Assembly (NCBI GenBank): GCA_023386555.1
Contig: JAEWJK010000006.1
Coordinates: forward strand, 62,001-126,000
Reading direction: 5' to 3'
DNA length: 64,000 bases
Source of the DNA: Bacteroidota bacterium
GTDB taxonomy: Bacteria > Bacteroidota > Bacteroidia > Chitinophagales > Chitinophagaceae
In this document: one piece after another, positions 8,009 to 17,108 of the stretch
How positions within the stretch are numbered: position 1 is the stretch's first letter
How the letters are laid out: every line of letters starts with the position of its first letter
Notes under the pieces: generated by a model
What the model was told of the DNA's origin: nothing
What the model saw: only the letters and a program-made list of their open reading frames with translations
Databases searched by the model: none
Program-made: the position numbers and the translations under genes

Positions 8009-9694
8009 ATGAAAATTAGAGGATTAGGATTGCTGAGTGGATTATTTTTATTCATCGCATCTTTCGCACAGGAAACTCCGAAAGGATGGCATTTGCTGGA
8101 TGCTGAAAAAGATGGATACCGTGGCATTAGCTTAAACAAAGCCTTCGAATTTCTAAAAGGAAAGAAATCACAACCTATCATCGTTGCTGTATTGGACTCT
8201 GGTATTGATACAGCCCATGAAGACCTGAAACCAATTCTTTGGCGTAATCCAAAAGAAATACCCGGTAATGGTAAAGATGATGATGGTAATGGCTATGCTG
8301 ATGATGTGTATGGATGGAATTTCTTAGGCAATGCAAATGGTGATATGGTAACTAAAGCATCATCTGAAATGGCAAGGGTTTATCATCAGTATAAAGAAAA
8401 GTTTGAAGGAAAGAATATTGATGTGAATACACTTTCTGAAGATGAAAAATTCATTTATGAAATGTGGAAGAGAGCAGCTAAAGAGATCACTCCTGATCCG
8501 GAAGAACAATTGAACGTAGCTTTTATTGACATGGCTTTAAGTTCTATGCAGAAATACGATAAGATGGTTCGTGAAGACATGAAGAAAGATGAATATACCA
8601 TCGACGAGCTGGAAAAGTACCAACCTGTTACTCCCTTAGCAAAACAAGCAAAGTCAGGTTTTCTTACTTATATGAAGATGTTCAACTTCGAAAGCACTTC
8701 TACCAATAAGTATATTCTTACTGAACTGGAAGAATATGTTGATCAGAAAAGAACTGCATTCACTGCAAAAGATAATCCACCTGCAGACCTTAGAAAGGAA
8801 GTGATCGGTGATGATTACAACGATTTTAATGACAGGTTTTACGGCAACAGCAATGTAATGGGTGGTGGTCCTGTACATGGTACACACGTAGCCGGAATTA
8901 TTGGAGCCATGCGAAATGGTATTGGTGCTGATGGTGTGGCTGATAATGTTCGTATAATGATGCTGAGAACAGTGCCTAACGGTGATGAGTATGATAAAGA
9001 CATTGCTCTTGCTATTCGTTATGCAGTTGATAATGGTGCTAAGATCATAAACATGAGTTTCGGTAAAGGTTATTCACCTGAAAAGAAATGGGTGGATGAT
9101 GCGGTAAAATATGCAGAATCAAAAGGTGTTTTATTAGTGCATGCTGCCGGTAATGATGGAAGAGATCTTGAAAAAGAACCTTCATTCCCTTCACCATATT
9201 TTTTTGGAACAACCACAAAAGCACCCAATTTTATTACCGTTGGTGCAAGTAGTGATCCTTCTATAAAAGGCGATCAGATTGCAGACTTCAGTAACTATGG
9301 CAATAAAACAGTTGATGTATTTGCTCCTGGTGTAAAGATATATTCAACCTTACCTGGTGGTGATAAATATGGTAACAACCAGGGAACCAGTATGGCTGCA
9401 CCGGTAGTATCAGGTATTGCAGCATTGATCTGGTCACACTATCCTAATCTTACAGCAAAACAAGTAAAAGAAGCGATTGAGAAAACTGTCTGGAAGTCTG
9501 ACAATACCTTAGTAAACAGACCCGGCGAAAAGAAGGAACAGGTATTTTTATCTGACCTTTCAGCAACAGCTGGTATAGTGAATGCTTATGAGGCTGTGAA
9601 GTATGCCGATTCATTAAAGCCTGAAACAACTAATAAGAAAAAGAAAGAAGAACAATTACCAAAATCAACTTTTCAGAATAAAAAAGTAGATTAA
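8009..9694 (+). CDS. Subtilisin-like serine protease (S8 family), secreted
   Basis: 561 residues from the ATG at 8009, which gives a good signal peptide (GLLSGLFLFIASFAQ); the frame is open further upstream without a better start. The catalytic triad is visible: Asp63 in VAVLDSGID, His290 in HGTHVAG and Ser461 in GTSMAAP. The oxyanion Asn is in HAAGNDGRD. About 225 residues separate Asp and His, far more than in classical subtilisins; the insert is charged and helical. No lipobox and no obvious sorting domain are present at the Lys/Glu-rich C-terminus. The stop codon overlaps the start of the DinB gene, so the two are probably cotranscribed. Confidence 0.9.
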   Translation: MKIRGLGLLSGLFLFIASFAQETPKGWHLLDAEKDGYRGISLNKAFEFLKGKKSQPIIVAVLDSGIDTAHEDLKPILWRNPKEIPGNGKDDDGNGYADDVYGWNFLGNANGDMVTKASSEMARVYHQYKEKFEGKNIDVNTLSEDEKFIYEMWKRAAKEITPDPEEQLNVAFIDMALSSMQKYDKMVREDMKKDEYTIDELEKYQPVTPLAKQAKSGFLTYMKMFNFESTSTNKYILTELEEYVDQKRTAFTAKDNPPADLRKEVIGDDYNDFNDRFYGNSNVMGGGPVHGTHVAGIIGAMRNGIGADGVADNVRIMMLRTVPNGDEYDKDIALAIRYAVDNGAKIINMSFGKGYSPEKKWVDDAVKYAESKGVLLVHAAGNDGRDLEKEPSFPSPYFFGTTTKAPNFITVGASSDPSIKGDQIADFSNYGNKTVDVFAPGVKIYSTLPGGDKYGNNQGTSMAAPVVSGIAALIWSHYPNLTAKQVKEAIEKTVWKSDNTLVNRPGEKKEQVFLSDLSATAGIVNAYEAVKYADSLKPETTNKKKKEEQLPKSTFQNKKVD

Positions 9695-10203
9695 TGCCTA
9701 GACCACAACCAAACGATTACGCTGCTTATTACGAAACATATGTAGGGAAAGTGAAAGGTGCTTCGGTTGAAGAACTGATGACTGCTTACAATCAATCCTT
9801 GCTGGATTTTTATACTTTTTTACCTGAAGAAAAAGCAGATCATAAGTATGCAGAAGATAAATGGACAGTAAAAGAATTGTTGCTGCACATAATTGATGCA
9901 GAAAGAATATTCAGTTACCGTGCATTGAGAATTGCAAGGAAAGATCAAACGCCTTTACCCGGTTTTGATGAGAACAGCTACACTCCTGCATCAAAAGCAT
10001 CTAATAGAAGTTTGCAATCTTTGAAAGATGAGTTTGTTGCCGTAAGAAAAGCAACGGATATTTTACTCAGCACTTTCGATGAAGAACAATTATCACAAAG
10101 AGGAACAGCAAGTGATCAGCCTGTAACAGTAAACGCTATTGCATTTATTATTTACGGCCACATGATCCATCACAAACAAATTCTCGAAGAACGATATTTA
10201 TAA
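9694..10203 (+). CDS. DinB family metal-dependent protein
   Basis: 169 residues; its ATG overlaps the stop of the protease gene (TAATG). DinB/YfiT-like proteins are four-helix bundles that bind a divalent metal through three histidines; here the candidates are in ELLLHIIDAERI and in YGHMIHHKQILEERY near the C-terminus. Some relatives are thiol transferases, but the substrate here is unknown. The overlap suggests translational coupling to the protease, though the functional link is unclear. A 16-bp palindrome begins at its stop codon. Confidence 0.85.
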   Translation: MPRPQPNDYAAYYETYVGKVKGASVEELMTAYNQSLLDFYTFLPEEKADHKYAEDKWTVKELLLHIIDAERIFSYRALRIARKDQTPLPGFDENSYTPASKASNRSLQSLKDEFVAVRKATDILLSTFDEEQLSQRGTASDQPVTVNAIAFIIYGHMIHHKQILEERYL

Positions 10204-10235
10204 AGGTTGACAACCTTCGGAAGGTTGTCAACCTT
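10203..10235. terminator. 16-bp perfect palindrome between dinB-like gene and prfB
   Basis: AAGGTTGACAACCTTC and its reverse complement are separated by one base. It lies between two convergent genes and probably acts as a bidirectional terminator. Confidence 0.65.
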
Positions 10236-10295
10236 ATTGATTAATTACTGGCATCCTTCGGAAGGTTGTCAACCTTTTTATTAATTACTCGAATC
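10214..10295. repeat. 41-bp tandem duplication reaching into the prfB 3' end
   Basis: CCTTCGGAAGGTTGTCAACC is present at 10214 and again at 10255, each followed by a closely similar TTAATTACT segment. The second copy includes the prfB stop codon and its last codons. Confidence 0.65.
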
Positions 10296-11376
10296 ATCCT
10301 TCTCACTCATCAAATAAGCTTTTATAAATCCATCCAGTTCACCGTCCATTACAGGTCCGATATTTCCAACTTCATAATCTGTTCTGTGGTCTTTGATCAT
10401 CTTATACGGATGGAAAACATAACTTCTTATCTGGCTTCCCCACTCTATCTTTTTCTTATTGGCATTCACAGCATTTTTTGCAGCCTCTCTTTTCTGCAAT
10501 TCAATCTCATACAAACGGCTTTTCAACATCTGCATTGCTTTTTCCTTATTACCAAGCTGAGATCTTTCTGTCTGGCACACCACCACGATACCTGAAGGAA
10601 TATGCGTTAGCATCACTTTCGTCTCCACCTTGTTTACGTTTTGTCCACCTGCTCCACCACTTCTGGAAGTTGCCATTTCTATATCACTTGGATTAATATC
10701 GATCTCAATAGTATCATCCACCAAGGGATAAACAAATACCGACGCAAACGATGTGTGTCGTCGTGCATTACTATCAAACGGAGAGATGCGAACCAGTCGA
10801 TGCACTCCACTTTCAGCTTTTAAAAAGCCATAAGCAAAATCACCTTCAAACTGTAAAGTGGCTGTTTTAATTCCGGCACCATCACCTTCCTGAAAATCAA
10901 CTTCAGTAACTTTCCAGCCCTGTTTATCGCCATACATTTTATACATGCGATAAAGCATTTGAGCCCAATCCTGGCTTTCTGTTCCTCCTGCACCTGAATT
11001 GATCTGAAGTATTGCCGGTAATTCATCCTCAGGCTGGTTAAGTGTGCTCTTGAATTCTGCATCTTCAATTTCTTTCAATGCATTTTCATAAGCTTCTTTC
11101 GCTTCTTCTTCGGTGGCATCACCACTTTTAAAGAAATCGAACAGCACAGCAAAATCCTCCACAGCAGTATCTACCTGCTTATAGAGTTTAATCCAGTACT
11201 CATTAACCTTAATTTCCTTCATGATGCCCGTAGCTCGTACATTATCATCCCAAAAGCCCGGCGAAAGTGAAAGTTGTCTGTCGTTCTCTACTTTAACTGA
11301 TCTGTTATCGTAGTCAAAGAAACCTCCTCAGGACAATAACACGGTCCCTTATAGTTTTTAAATGCTCTGTTGTCAT
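10281..11376 (-). CDS. prfB: Peptide chain release factor 2 with programmed +1 frameshift
   Basis: RF2 ends translation at UGA and UAA. The gene is in two frames. The ATG at 11376 gives 20 codons (MTTEHLKTIRDRVIVLRRFL) and meets an in-frame TGA at 11316-11314. The local sequence AGGAGG-TTT-CTT-TGA-C matches the known RF2 autoregulatory site: an internal Shine-Dalgarno, then CUU UGA C. A +1 slip at CTT continues as DYDNRSVKVEN through SPGFWDD to the main frame. The total is 364 residues, the normal RF2 length. The main frame shows the SPF anticodon-like motif (VRISPFDSNARRH) and GGAGGQNVNKV, the catalytic GGQ. When RF2 is scarce, reading at the TGA stalls and shifting rises. Annotators using one frame would start it too late, at 11222. 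Confidence 0.95.
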
Positions 11377-11382
11377 AGGTTG

Positions 11383-11390
11383 CAAATGTA
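11383..11390 (-). promoter_or_regulatory. -7 promoter element close to the prfB start
   Basis: On the minus strand TACATTTG fits TAnnTTTG and ends 6 bp before the true prfB ATG at 11376. The only nearby TTG is 22 bp upstream of it, a longer spacer than usual. Confidence 0.4.
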
Positions 11391-11489
11391 ATCAGCCAAT
11401 TTGATAATTCGACAATAAGCTAGGTTCAAGATTCACCATTCCATGTTCCTTGTTCGATATTAACCGGCAGTCGTTTTTCATGTCATCAC

Positions 11490-11513
11490 CTCTTGTGTCA
11501 CTCACTTGTACGT
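11490..11513 (-). repeat. Dispersed short repeat R, copy 2
   Basis: The minus strand reads CGTACAAGTGAGTGACACAA, nearly identical to copy 1 at 3237. Confidence 0.6.
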
Positions 11514-11559
11514 TCTGTCCATTATGGATCAGATAAACCGAACGTCTCCACCTTTCTTC

Positions 11560-11862
11560 CCCTTCTTTCTCCTTTCTCATTCCCTTCTTTCTCATTCCTT
11601 ATTTCTTATTCCTTATTTCTCATTCCTTATTTCTCATTACTTCTTTCTAATTCCTTATTTCTCATTCCTCATTTCTCATTCCTCATTTCTCATTCCTTAT
11701 TTCTCGTTCCTTATTTCTCATTCCTCATTTCTCATCCCTCATTTCTCATTCCTCATTTCTCATTCCTCATTTCTCATTCCTCATTTCTCATTCCTCATTT
11801 CTCATTCCTTATTTCTCATTCCTTATTTCTCATTCCTTATTTCTTATTTCATGTTCCTTATC
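11560..11862. repeat. Pyrimidine-rich 14-bp tandem repeat
   Basis: About 300 bases of imperfect copies of TTTCTCATTCCTCA, with variants where CTCA becomes TTA. The unit length is not a multiple of three and contains no stop, so all forward frames stay open. This makes a false N-terminal extension (from 11493) of the lipoprotein gene that follows. Almost all purines are on the minus strand. Confidence 0.85.
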
Positions 11863-11885
11863 TTAGTAATCACAAAAACTACTCT

Positions 11886-12599
11886 ATGAAACGATTGCTA
11901 TCTCTAACAGCATTGGCTTTATTATTTGCCTGCAACGGATCTGAACAAGTATCTGCCGCTGCAGAAAGTGACCAAATGCAACCAAAAGTTACCGGTGATC
12001 TTTACCTGAGAACATATATGTGGACAGGTATGTACGGTACTTCTTTAGACATCTCATGGATTTACATGGATAAAAGCGGAAAGATCGTCAAGAACCCGAA
12101 ACATGGTGTAAACCCGGTTGATTGGACAAAAGAAAAAAAAGACAATCCTAAAAACACCGGCACATACAAAGTACAGGGCAATAAACTTGCTATTACCTGG
12201 AGTGATGGTTCAACAGCATCATGGAGCCTGGAAAAAAAAGCAGGCAAGTATTCTATCATTGACGGTGGTATTACCACGGTACAAACAGGAATGCCTAAGA
12301 ATTACCGTATCGAAGGTCAATATTCATCTTCAGTTGTATTGCCAAATGTTGCTGCCACCAGCACACTCGTCTTCAGCAAAGATGGAACATTCACTTCCAG
12401 TAATTATGGTACAGTTACTACACCAGATGTGACTGGTGAATCAACAAAATCGAACAAAGGCACGTATGACATCAGCGGTAATACCCTAACCATGAAATTT
12501 CCTGATGGTAAAGTGGAAAAAAGTGTGATCGCTATCTGGGATATGGATGGAGAAAAGAACTTGGTGATCAACAGCAAGTATTATCCGCAGGAAAAATAA
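11886..12599 (+). CDS. Lipoprotein with two lipocalin-like halves, unknown function
   Basis: 237 residues from the ATG at 11886, chosen because it gives a lipoprotein signal with lipobox (MKRLLSLTALALLFAC) and because everything upstream is simple repeat. Two similar halves are visible. The first ends TYKVQGNKLAITWSDGSTAS; the second ends TYDISGNTLTMKFPDGKVE. Each looks like the last strands of a small beta-barrel, so an internal duplication is likely. No catalytic motif is seen. It is expected to be anchored in the outer membrane or periplasm. The 14-bp repeat directly upstream could influence its transcription. Confidence 0.75.
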   Translation: MKRLLSLTALALLFACNGSEQVSAAAESDQMQPKVTGDLYLRTYMWTGMYGTSLDISWIYMDKSGKIVKNPKHGVNPVDWTKEKKDNPKNTGTYKVQGNKLAITWSDGSTASWSLEKKAGKYSIIDGGITTVQTGMPKNYRIEGQYSSSVVLPNVAATSTLVFSKDGTFTSSNYGTVTTPDVTGESTKSNKGTYDISGNTLTMKFPDGKVEKSVIAIWDMDGEKNLVINSKYYPQEK

Positions 12600-12620
12600 A
12601 ATCAGAACAATGATCAATAA

Positions 12621-12648
12621 AAACAGTCCTGCTTTAACAGGACTGTTT
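12621..12648. terminator. Rho-independent terminator
   Basis: 11-bp stem AAACAGTCCTG / CAGGACTGTTT, 6-nt loop, then a T run, located between convergent genes. Confidence 0.85.
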
Positions 12649-12668
12649 TCTTTTTTGAACTATGCACG

Positions 12669-13361
12669 TTAATTGTTCATTATGATCTGGGCACCTAAAG
12701 CCTGGGTTCCGGTTCCACCCACAAATCCTTTTGCAAAAACGGTATATATCTTCCCTGCCTGTAAACTAATTCCGGGTAAAGGCAAAACAACTGTCGAAGT
12801 ACCTGCAAGTCTTACTTCAAGATTAACTGTTCCTGCATTTACCGGTGTAAAGGCTGTGAATGTAGCATTGACAGCCTGGTCATTAAACATTCTATTGCCA
12901 AACAACACCCCTCCACCACTCAAAGCAATATCAACTGCAGGTGCATTGGGGCTCAGGTGTAAAAATCTCACATGTGCTTTACCTGCAGCAGGTGCTGTAA
13001 GATCGTCTACCATAACAGCAGCCTTTATTTTATTCACAGAATCAATCGCAAACACAGAATAATTCTTATTGGCTTCCAGGTTTACATTGGTATCAATAAC
13101 ATATGTAGTTGTTCCTGCAGGTGATACTTTCAAATTTGTTGTACCACTGTTTACTTCAGTATATGCACTATTGTTGGGGTAAGGCACATTGGTTAAAGCC
13201 ACACTGTTATTCACCCTTACATCAACATTCGGTGCATTTGGAGAAGCATGTACCACCATAACTTTGGCTTTGGCCATAACAACATCATCGTCTTTGTCGC
13301 AGCTTGCAAATAATAAAGCAACCGTTGCAAGACTCATCATTTTTGCTATCATATTTTTCAT
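12669..13361 (-). CDS. DUF4397 domain lipoprotein
   Basis: 230 residues from the ATG at 13361, which leaves a lipoprotein signal ending in LFASC; the frame opens 11 codons earlier. DUF4397 proteins are surface lipoproteins with two Ig-like repeats. Here HASPNAPNVDVRVN near residue 36 is echoed by LHLSPNAPAVDIALS near residue 135, and each half ends in a segment like YSVFAIDS or YTVFAKGF. The role in the family is unclear; carbohydrate or adhesion functions have been proposed. A paralogue lies at 45969-46664 with the same architecture. Confidence 0.85.
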   Translation of the reverse strand: MKNMIAKMMSLATVALLFASCDKDDDVVMAKAKVMVVHASPNAPNVDVRVNNSVALTNVPYPNNSAYTEVNSGTTNLKVSPAGTTTYVIDTNVNLEANKNYSVFAIDSVNKIKAAVMVDDLTAPAAGKAHVRFLHLSPNAPAVDIALSGGGVLFGNRMFNDQAVNATFTAFTPVNAGTVNLEVRLAGTSTVVLPLPGISLQAGKIYTVFAKGFVGGTGTQALGAQIIMNN

Positions 13362-13504
13362 AAGTTTTTTTAGTGTAACATCGAGAATGCTCATAAAGTT
13401 TATAACTGAGTAAAAAAAATGTTCATGTTTAAAAGATTGAAAGCTGTGAGCGTAACAGTTTATACAAACCAGAGCCGCTTATCCTGTAGAATTATCGCAT
13501 AAAT

Positions 13505-13594
13505 CATTTCTATTCTTATATTTCCTGTATGAATCACTCAACTTACTACTGCTTACAGCATTTTCTATCTGCATCAGCAACACCAACGCTCTAA
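13505..13594 (+). repeat. Decayed duplicate of the S41 protease leader and signal-peptide region
   Basis: This stretch matches 13716-13806 over about 90 bases, covering the 5' leader, the start codon and the signal peptide. One base is missing just after the ATG at 13529, so this copy reads a different frame and stops after 21 codons. The text is otherwise close to identical (for example GCATCAGCAACACCAACGCT in both). Confidence 0.8.
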
Positions 13595-13739
13595 TCTTTC
13601 ACCTGTGAAAGATCCCTTTGCGTTCTTTGCGTTTTCAAATGTTACACATCCAACTCTCCATCCTCCATACATCAGCTACAAACCTCAGTATATAAATAAA
13701 CCTTTGCGTTACAACCATTTCTCTTCATATATTTCACCT

Positions 13740-16700
13740 ATGAAATCACTCAACCTACTACTGCTTGCAGCAATCTCTATCTGCATCAGCAACACCAACG
13801 CTCAAACGTCAAAACCTTATTTCCATGATGCTTCCTTTTCTCCCACAACAAACGAAATAGCTTTCGTTTCCGGTGGAGACATCTGGACGGTCACTTCCAA
13901 TGGTGGCGAAGCAAGGTTACTCGTCTCTAATCCTTCCATGGAAACACGACCATTGTATTCTCCCGATGGAAAACAACTGGCTTTCCATTCAACACGTTCT
14001 GGTAATGGTGATATCTATATTCTTGATATCGCTTCAGGTAAACTAACTCGTCTTACTTACGATGATGCCAACGACGAGATCAATAACTGGTCAGCCGATG
14101 GCAAATACATCTACTTCACTTCTACAGGTAAAGACATTGCCGGCATGCGTGATGTGTATCGCATTAAATCAACAGGCGGAACACCAATGCTGGTGAGTGA
14201 ACAACGGTATGTAGCAGAATTTTTCGCTGCTCCTTCACCTGATAATAAAACCCTGGCACTGGTGGCAAGAGGTGTTGGTGCTGCACAATGGTGGAGAAAC
14301 GGTAAAAGCCATCTCGATGAATCTGAGATCTGGCTGCTAGATCAGCAAACAAATAAATACACACAACTCACACAACGTGGTGCCAAACAACTCTGGCCAA
14401 TGTGGAGTGCTGATGGGAAAACCTTGTATTATGTTTCTGACCGAAACAATGAAGACAATATCTGGATGCATCCAATAAACGGTACAGCAAAACAAATAAC
14501 CAATTTCAAAAATGGAAGAGTGTTATTTCCTTCTTTATCAAAAGATGGAAAACACATGCTGTTTGAACGTGACTTTGGCATCTGGAAAATGGATCTCACC
14601 ACCAATGAAGCCAAACCCCTCAACATTACTTTGAAGGGTGCTGCTGCATCTGCTACCACTGAACTGCTAAAGCTCAACCAGGGCTTTTCAGATTTAGCTA
14701 TATCTCCGGATAATAAAAAAGTAGCTTTCGTTGCACAGGGAGAACTGTTTGTTGCAGGAACCAAGGATGGTGGTGATGCAACAAGAATTACCAACACCAT
14801 TGGCATGGAAGGTTATCCGGTATGGACAAAGAACAGCAATAGTGTTATCTATGTATCTGATCGTAACGATCATGAAACCATTTATCAATACGATTTCATT
14901 ACCGGCAAAGAAACACAACTCACCACAGCAAAAGCAGATGAAGGAAGTTTATCATTATCACCTGATGGAAAGAAACTGGCTTTCATTCGTAATGGAAAAG
15001 AATTGATAGTGATGGACCTTGCTTCTAAGAAAGAAACATCAGTTGCCAAAGCATCACTCAGCTTCTCTCCTATTTCAAATGGTGGAAACTATGCATGGTC
15101 ACCTGATGGAAAACATATTGCCTATGCTGCTTTCGGTGCAAAAGCATTACGCAATGTATATATTGTTCCTGCTACCGGTGGTGAATCAAAACCGATCTCT
15201 TTTCTGGGTAATACATTCGGTGGTGATGTGGTTTGGGGTAAAGATGGAATGTCTATACTCTTCGTTACACAACAACGTACAGAAAACGGTTTCGTAGCAA
15301 AAGTTGACCTGCAACCTCGCATTCCTGTATTTCGTGAAGACCAGTTCCGTGATCTTTTCTCCGATCCTGCTACTACAACAAAAACCAAAACAGATCCTGC
15401 AGTGGATTCACTCACATCAACCACAACAAAAAAAGAGATCATATACCAAGGTGTGCAAGACAGGCTCAGCTTATTGCCATTGGGTACAGATGTAATCAGC
15501 ATCGACATCAGCAAAGACGGCAACACATTGATCGTTGTAGCCGAGAATGCAGGACAAACAAACATCTACTCGTATTCACTTGATGAATTATCAAAAGAAC
15601 CTGCTGTATTAAAACAACTCACTTCTACTCCAGGATTTAAATCGTTTGTACAATTGAGCAACGATGGTAAGGAAGTGTATTATATTGAAAATGGTAGGAT
15701 CAACTCCATCAATATTGATAACAAACAATCAAAGAACATTTCAGTTACTGCAGAACTCACCACAGATTTCAACGAACGTAAGATGGAAGTGTTCAACCAG
15801 GCCTGGGAAATGGAATACAAGGGATTTTATGATGATAAATTTCATGGTGCTGACTGGTTAGCCATCAGGTCACAATACCAGCCTTATATCGCAGGATCAC
15901 AAACACCTGATGAGATGAGAAGAATACTGAACCTTATGGTGGGTGAATTGAATGCAAGCCATACAGGTGTTTCTTCCAATATAAACAGCGTATCAAACAT
16001 TGGTAAACTTGGTTTGCGTTTCGACCGTGAGTTATATGAACAATCCGGTGCATTGAAAGTAACTGAGGTAGTTGCTAACGGTCCTGCTGCATTAACAGGT
16101 AAGATCAAAGTCGGTGATCTCATTCATTCCATAGATGGTGTACAAATAAATGCAAACGTGAATATTGACCAGTTACTGGAAAATAAAGTGAACAGAAGAG
16201 TAATGTTATCTATCAACCCTGGTGCTGGTTATAGTGCAATGGATGTTGCTGTAAAACCGATGAACACCAACACCGAAAAAGGATTGCTCTACAAACAATG
16301 GGTGCAACAGAACCGTGATTATATAGCTAAGATCAGTAATGGAAAGCTGGGTTATGTACACATGTTTGATATGAGCCAGGGTTCACTTGATCAACTACAT
16401 TTAGACATTGATGCTTATAATCAAAACAAAGAAGGTGTAGTGGTTGATGTACGTAACAATAACGGCGGATTTGTAAATGCTTATGCGATTGATGTATTAA
16501 GCAGAAAAGGTTATCTCAACATGCAGGTAAGAGGGTTGGAAGAAGCTCCGGGAAGAGTACAACTCGGACAAAGAGCATTAGACAGGCCAACGATACTCGT
16601 CACCAATCAACATTCGTTAAGTGATGCAGAAGATTTTTCTGAAGGTTACCGTGCACTCGGCTTGGGTAAAATCGTGGGTGAACCTACAGGTGGATGGATC

Positions 16701-16898
16701 ATCTTTACTTCCAACATTACATTATTCGACGGAACGATAGTAAGATTACCCTTCATTAAGATCACCGATACAAAAGGAAACAACATGGAACTGGCTCCAA
16801 GACCAGTTGATATTCCTGTAACAAATCCATTGGGTGTAAGTGGAGATAAACAATTGGATACAGCCGTGAAAGAGTTGTTGCAACAAATAAAGAAATAG
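13740..16898 (+). CDS. Secreted tricorn-like protease (beta-propeller, PDZ, S41)
   Basis: 1052 residues from the ATG at 13740, which supplies the signal peptide (LLLLAAISICISNTNAQ); upstream in-frame starts lie in a duplicated leader. Residues 30-600 form TolB/tricorn-type propeller blades with repeated SPDGK and SADGK turns. A PDZ domain covers about 755-850 (LGLRFDRELYEQSG, VGDLIHSIDG). The S41 core follows, with GVVVDVRNNNGGF and the nucleophile region HSLSDAEDF near residues 958-966. Tricorn proteases degrade peptides; with a signal peptide this one is expected in the periplasm or outside. It ends in a strong terminator. Confidence 0.9.
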   Translation: MKSLNLLLLAAISICISNTNAQTSKPYFHDASFSPTTNEIAFVSGGDIWTVTSNGGEARLLVSNPSMETRPLYSPDGKQLAFHSTRSGNGDIYILDIASGKLTRLTYDDANDEINNWSADGKYIYFTSTGKDIAGMRDVYRIKSTGGTPMLVSEQRYVAEFFAAPSPDNKTLALVARGVGAAQWWRNGKSHLDESEIWLLDQQTNKYTQLTQRGAKQLWPMWSADGKTLYYVSDRNNEDNIWMHPINGTAKQITNFKNGRVLFPSLSKDGKHMLFERDFGIWKMDLTTNEAKPLNITLKGAAASATTELLKLNQGFSDLAISPDNKKVAFVAQGELFVAGTKDGGDATRITNTIGMEGYPVWTKNSNSVIYVSDRNDHETIYQYDFITGKETQLTTAKADEGSLSLSPDGKKLAFIRNGKELIVMDLASKKETSVAKASLSFSPISNGGNYAWSPDGKHIAYAAFGAKALRNVYIVPATGGESKPISFLGNTFGGDVVWGKDGMSILFVTQQRTENGFVAKVDLQPRIPVFREDQFRDLFSDPATTTKTKTDPAVDSLTSTTTKKEIIYQGVQDRLSLLPLGTDVISIDISKDGNTLIVVAENAGQTNIYSYSLDELSKEPAVLKQLTSTPGFKSFVQLSNDGKEVYYIENGRINSINIDNKQSKNISVTAELTTDFNERKMEVFNQAWEMEYKGFYDDKFHGADWLAIRSQYQPYIAGSQTPDEMRRILNLMVGELNASHTGVSSNINSVSNIGKLGLRFDRELYEQSGALKVTEVVANGPAALTGKIKVGDLIHSIDGVQINANVNIDQLLENKVNRRVMLSINPGAGYSAMDVAVKPMNTNTEKGLLYKQWVQQNRDYIAKISNGKLGYVHMFDMSQGSLDQLHLDIDAYNQNKEGVVVDVRNNNGGFVNAYAIDVLSRKGYLNMQVRGLEEAPGRVQLGQRALDRPTILVTNQHSLSDAEDFSEGYRALGLGKIVGEPTGGWIIFTSNITLFDGTIVRLPFIKITDTKGNNMELAPRPVDIPVTNPLGVSGDKQLDTAVKELLQQIKK

Positions 16899-16905
16899 AT
16901 TCTTC

Positions 16906-16932
16906 AATCGGTTGGTCTTTCGCCAACCGATT
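16906..16932 (+). terminator. Rho-independent terminator
   Basis: Stem AATCGGTTGG / CCAACCGATT, 7-nt loop, followed by T residues, 8 bp after the S41 protease stop. Confidence 0.85.
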
Positions 16933-17108
16933 TTTATGAATGTTTCAGCGATACTTCTTGATGAATTAAAATTCTTTTAAGGCTAATATGCACACATTGA
17001 TATATTTTGGATCAACATGGTGTATCGGATATACATAACATAGCAAAGCAGACTACTAATTTCTAATGTTATTGTAATAATTTGCCTCGTGTAACGACTA
17101 ATCATTAT

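Noticed and set aside
10266..10823. Plus-strand ORFs across prfB
   Set aside because: They are antisense shadows of a strongly conserved gene.
11493..11885. N-terminal extension of the lipoprotein gene and a second ORF of 127 codons
   Set aside because: Both are translations of the 14-bp pyrimidine repeat, which has no stop in any forward frame. The lipobox start at 11886 is the credible one.
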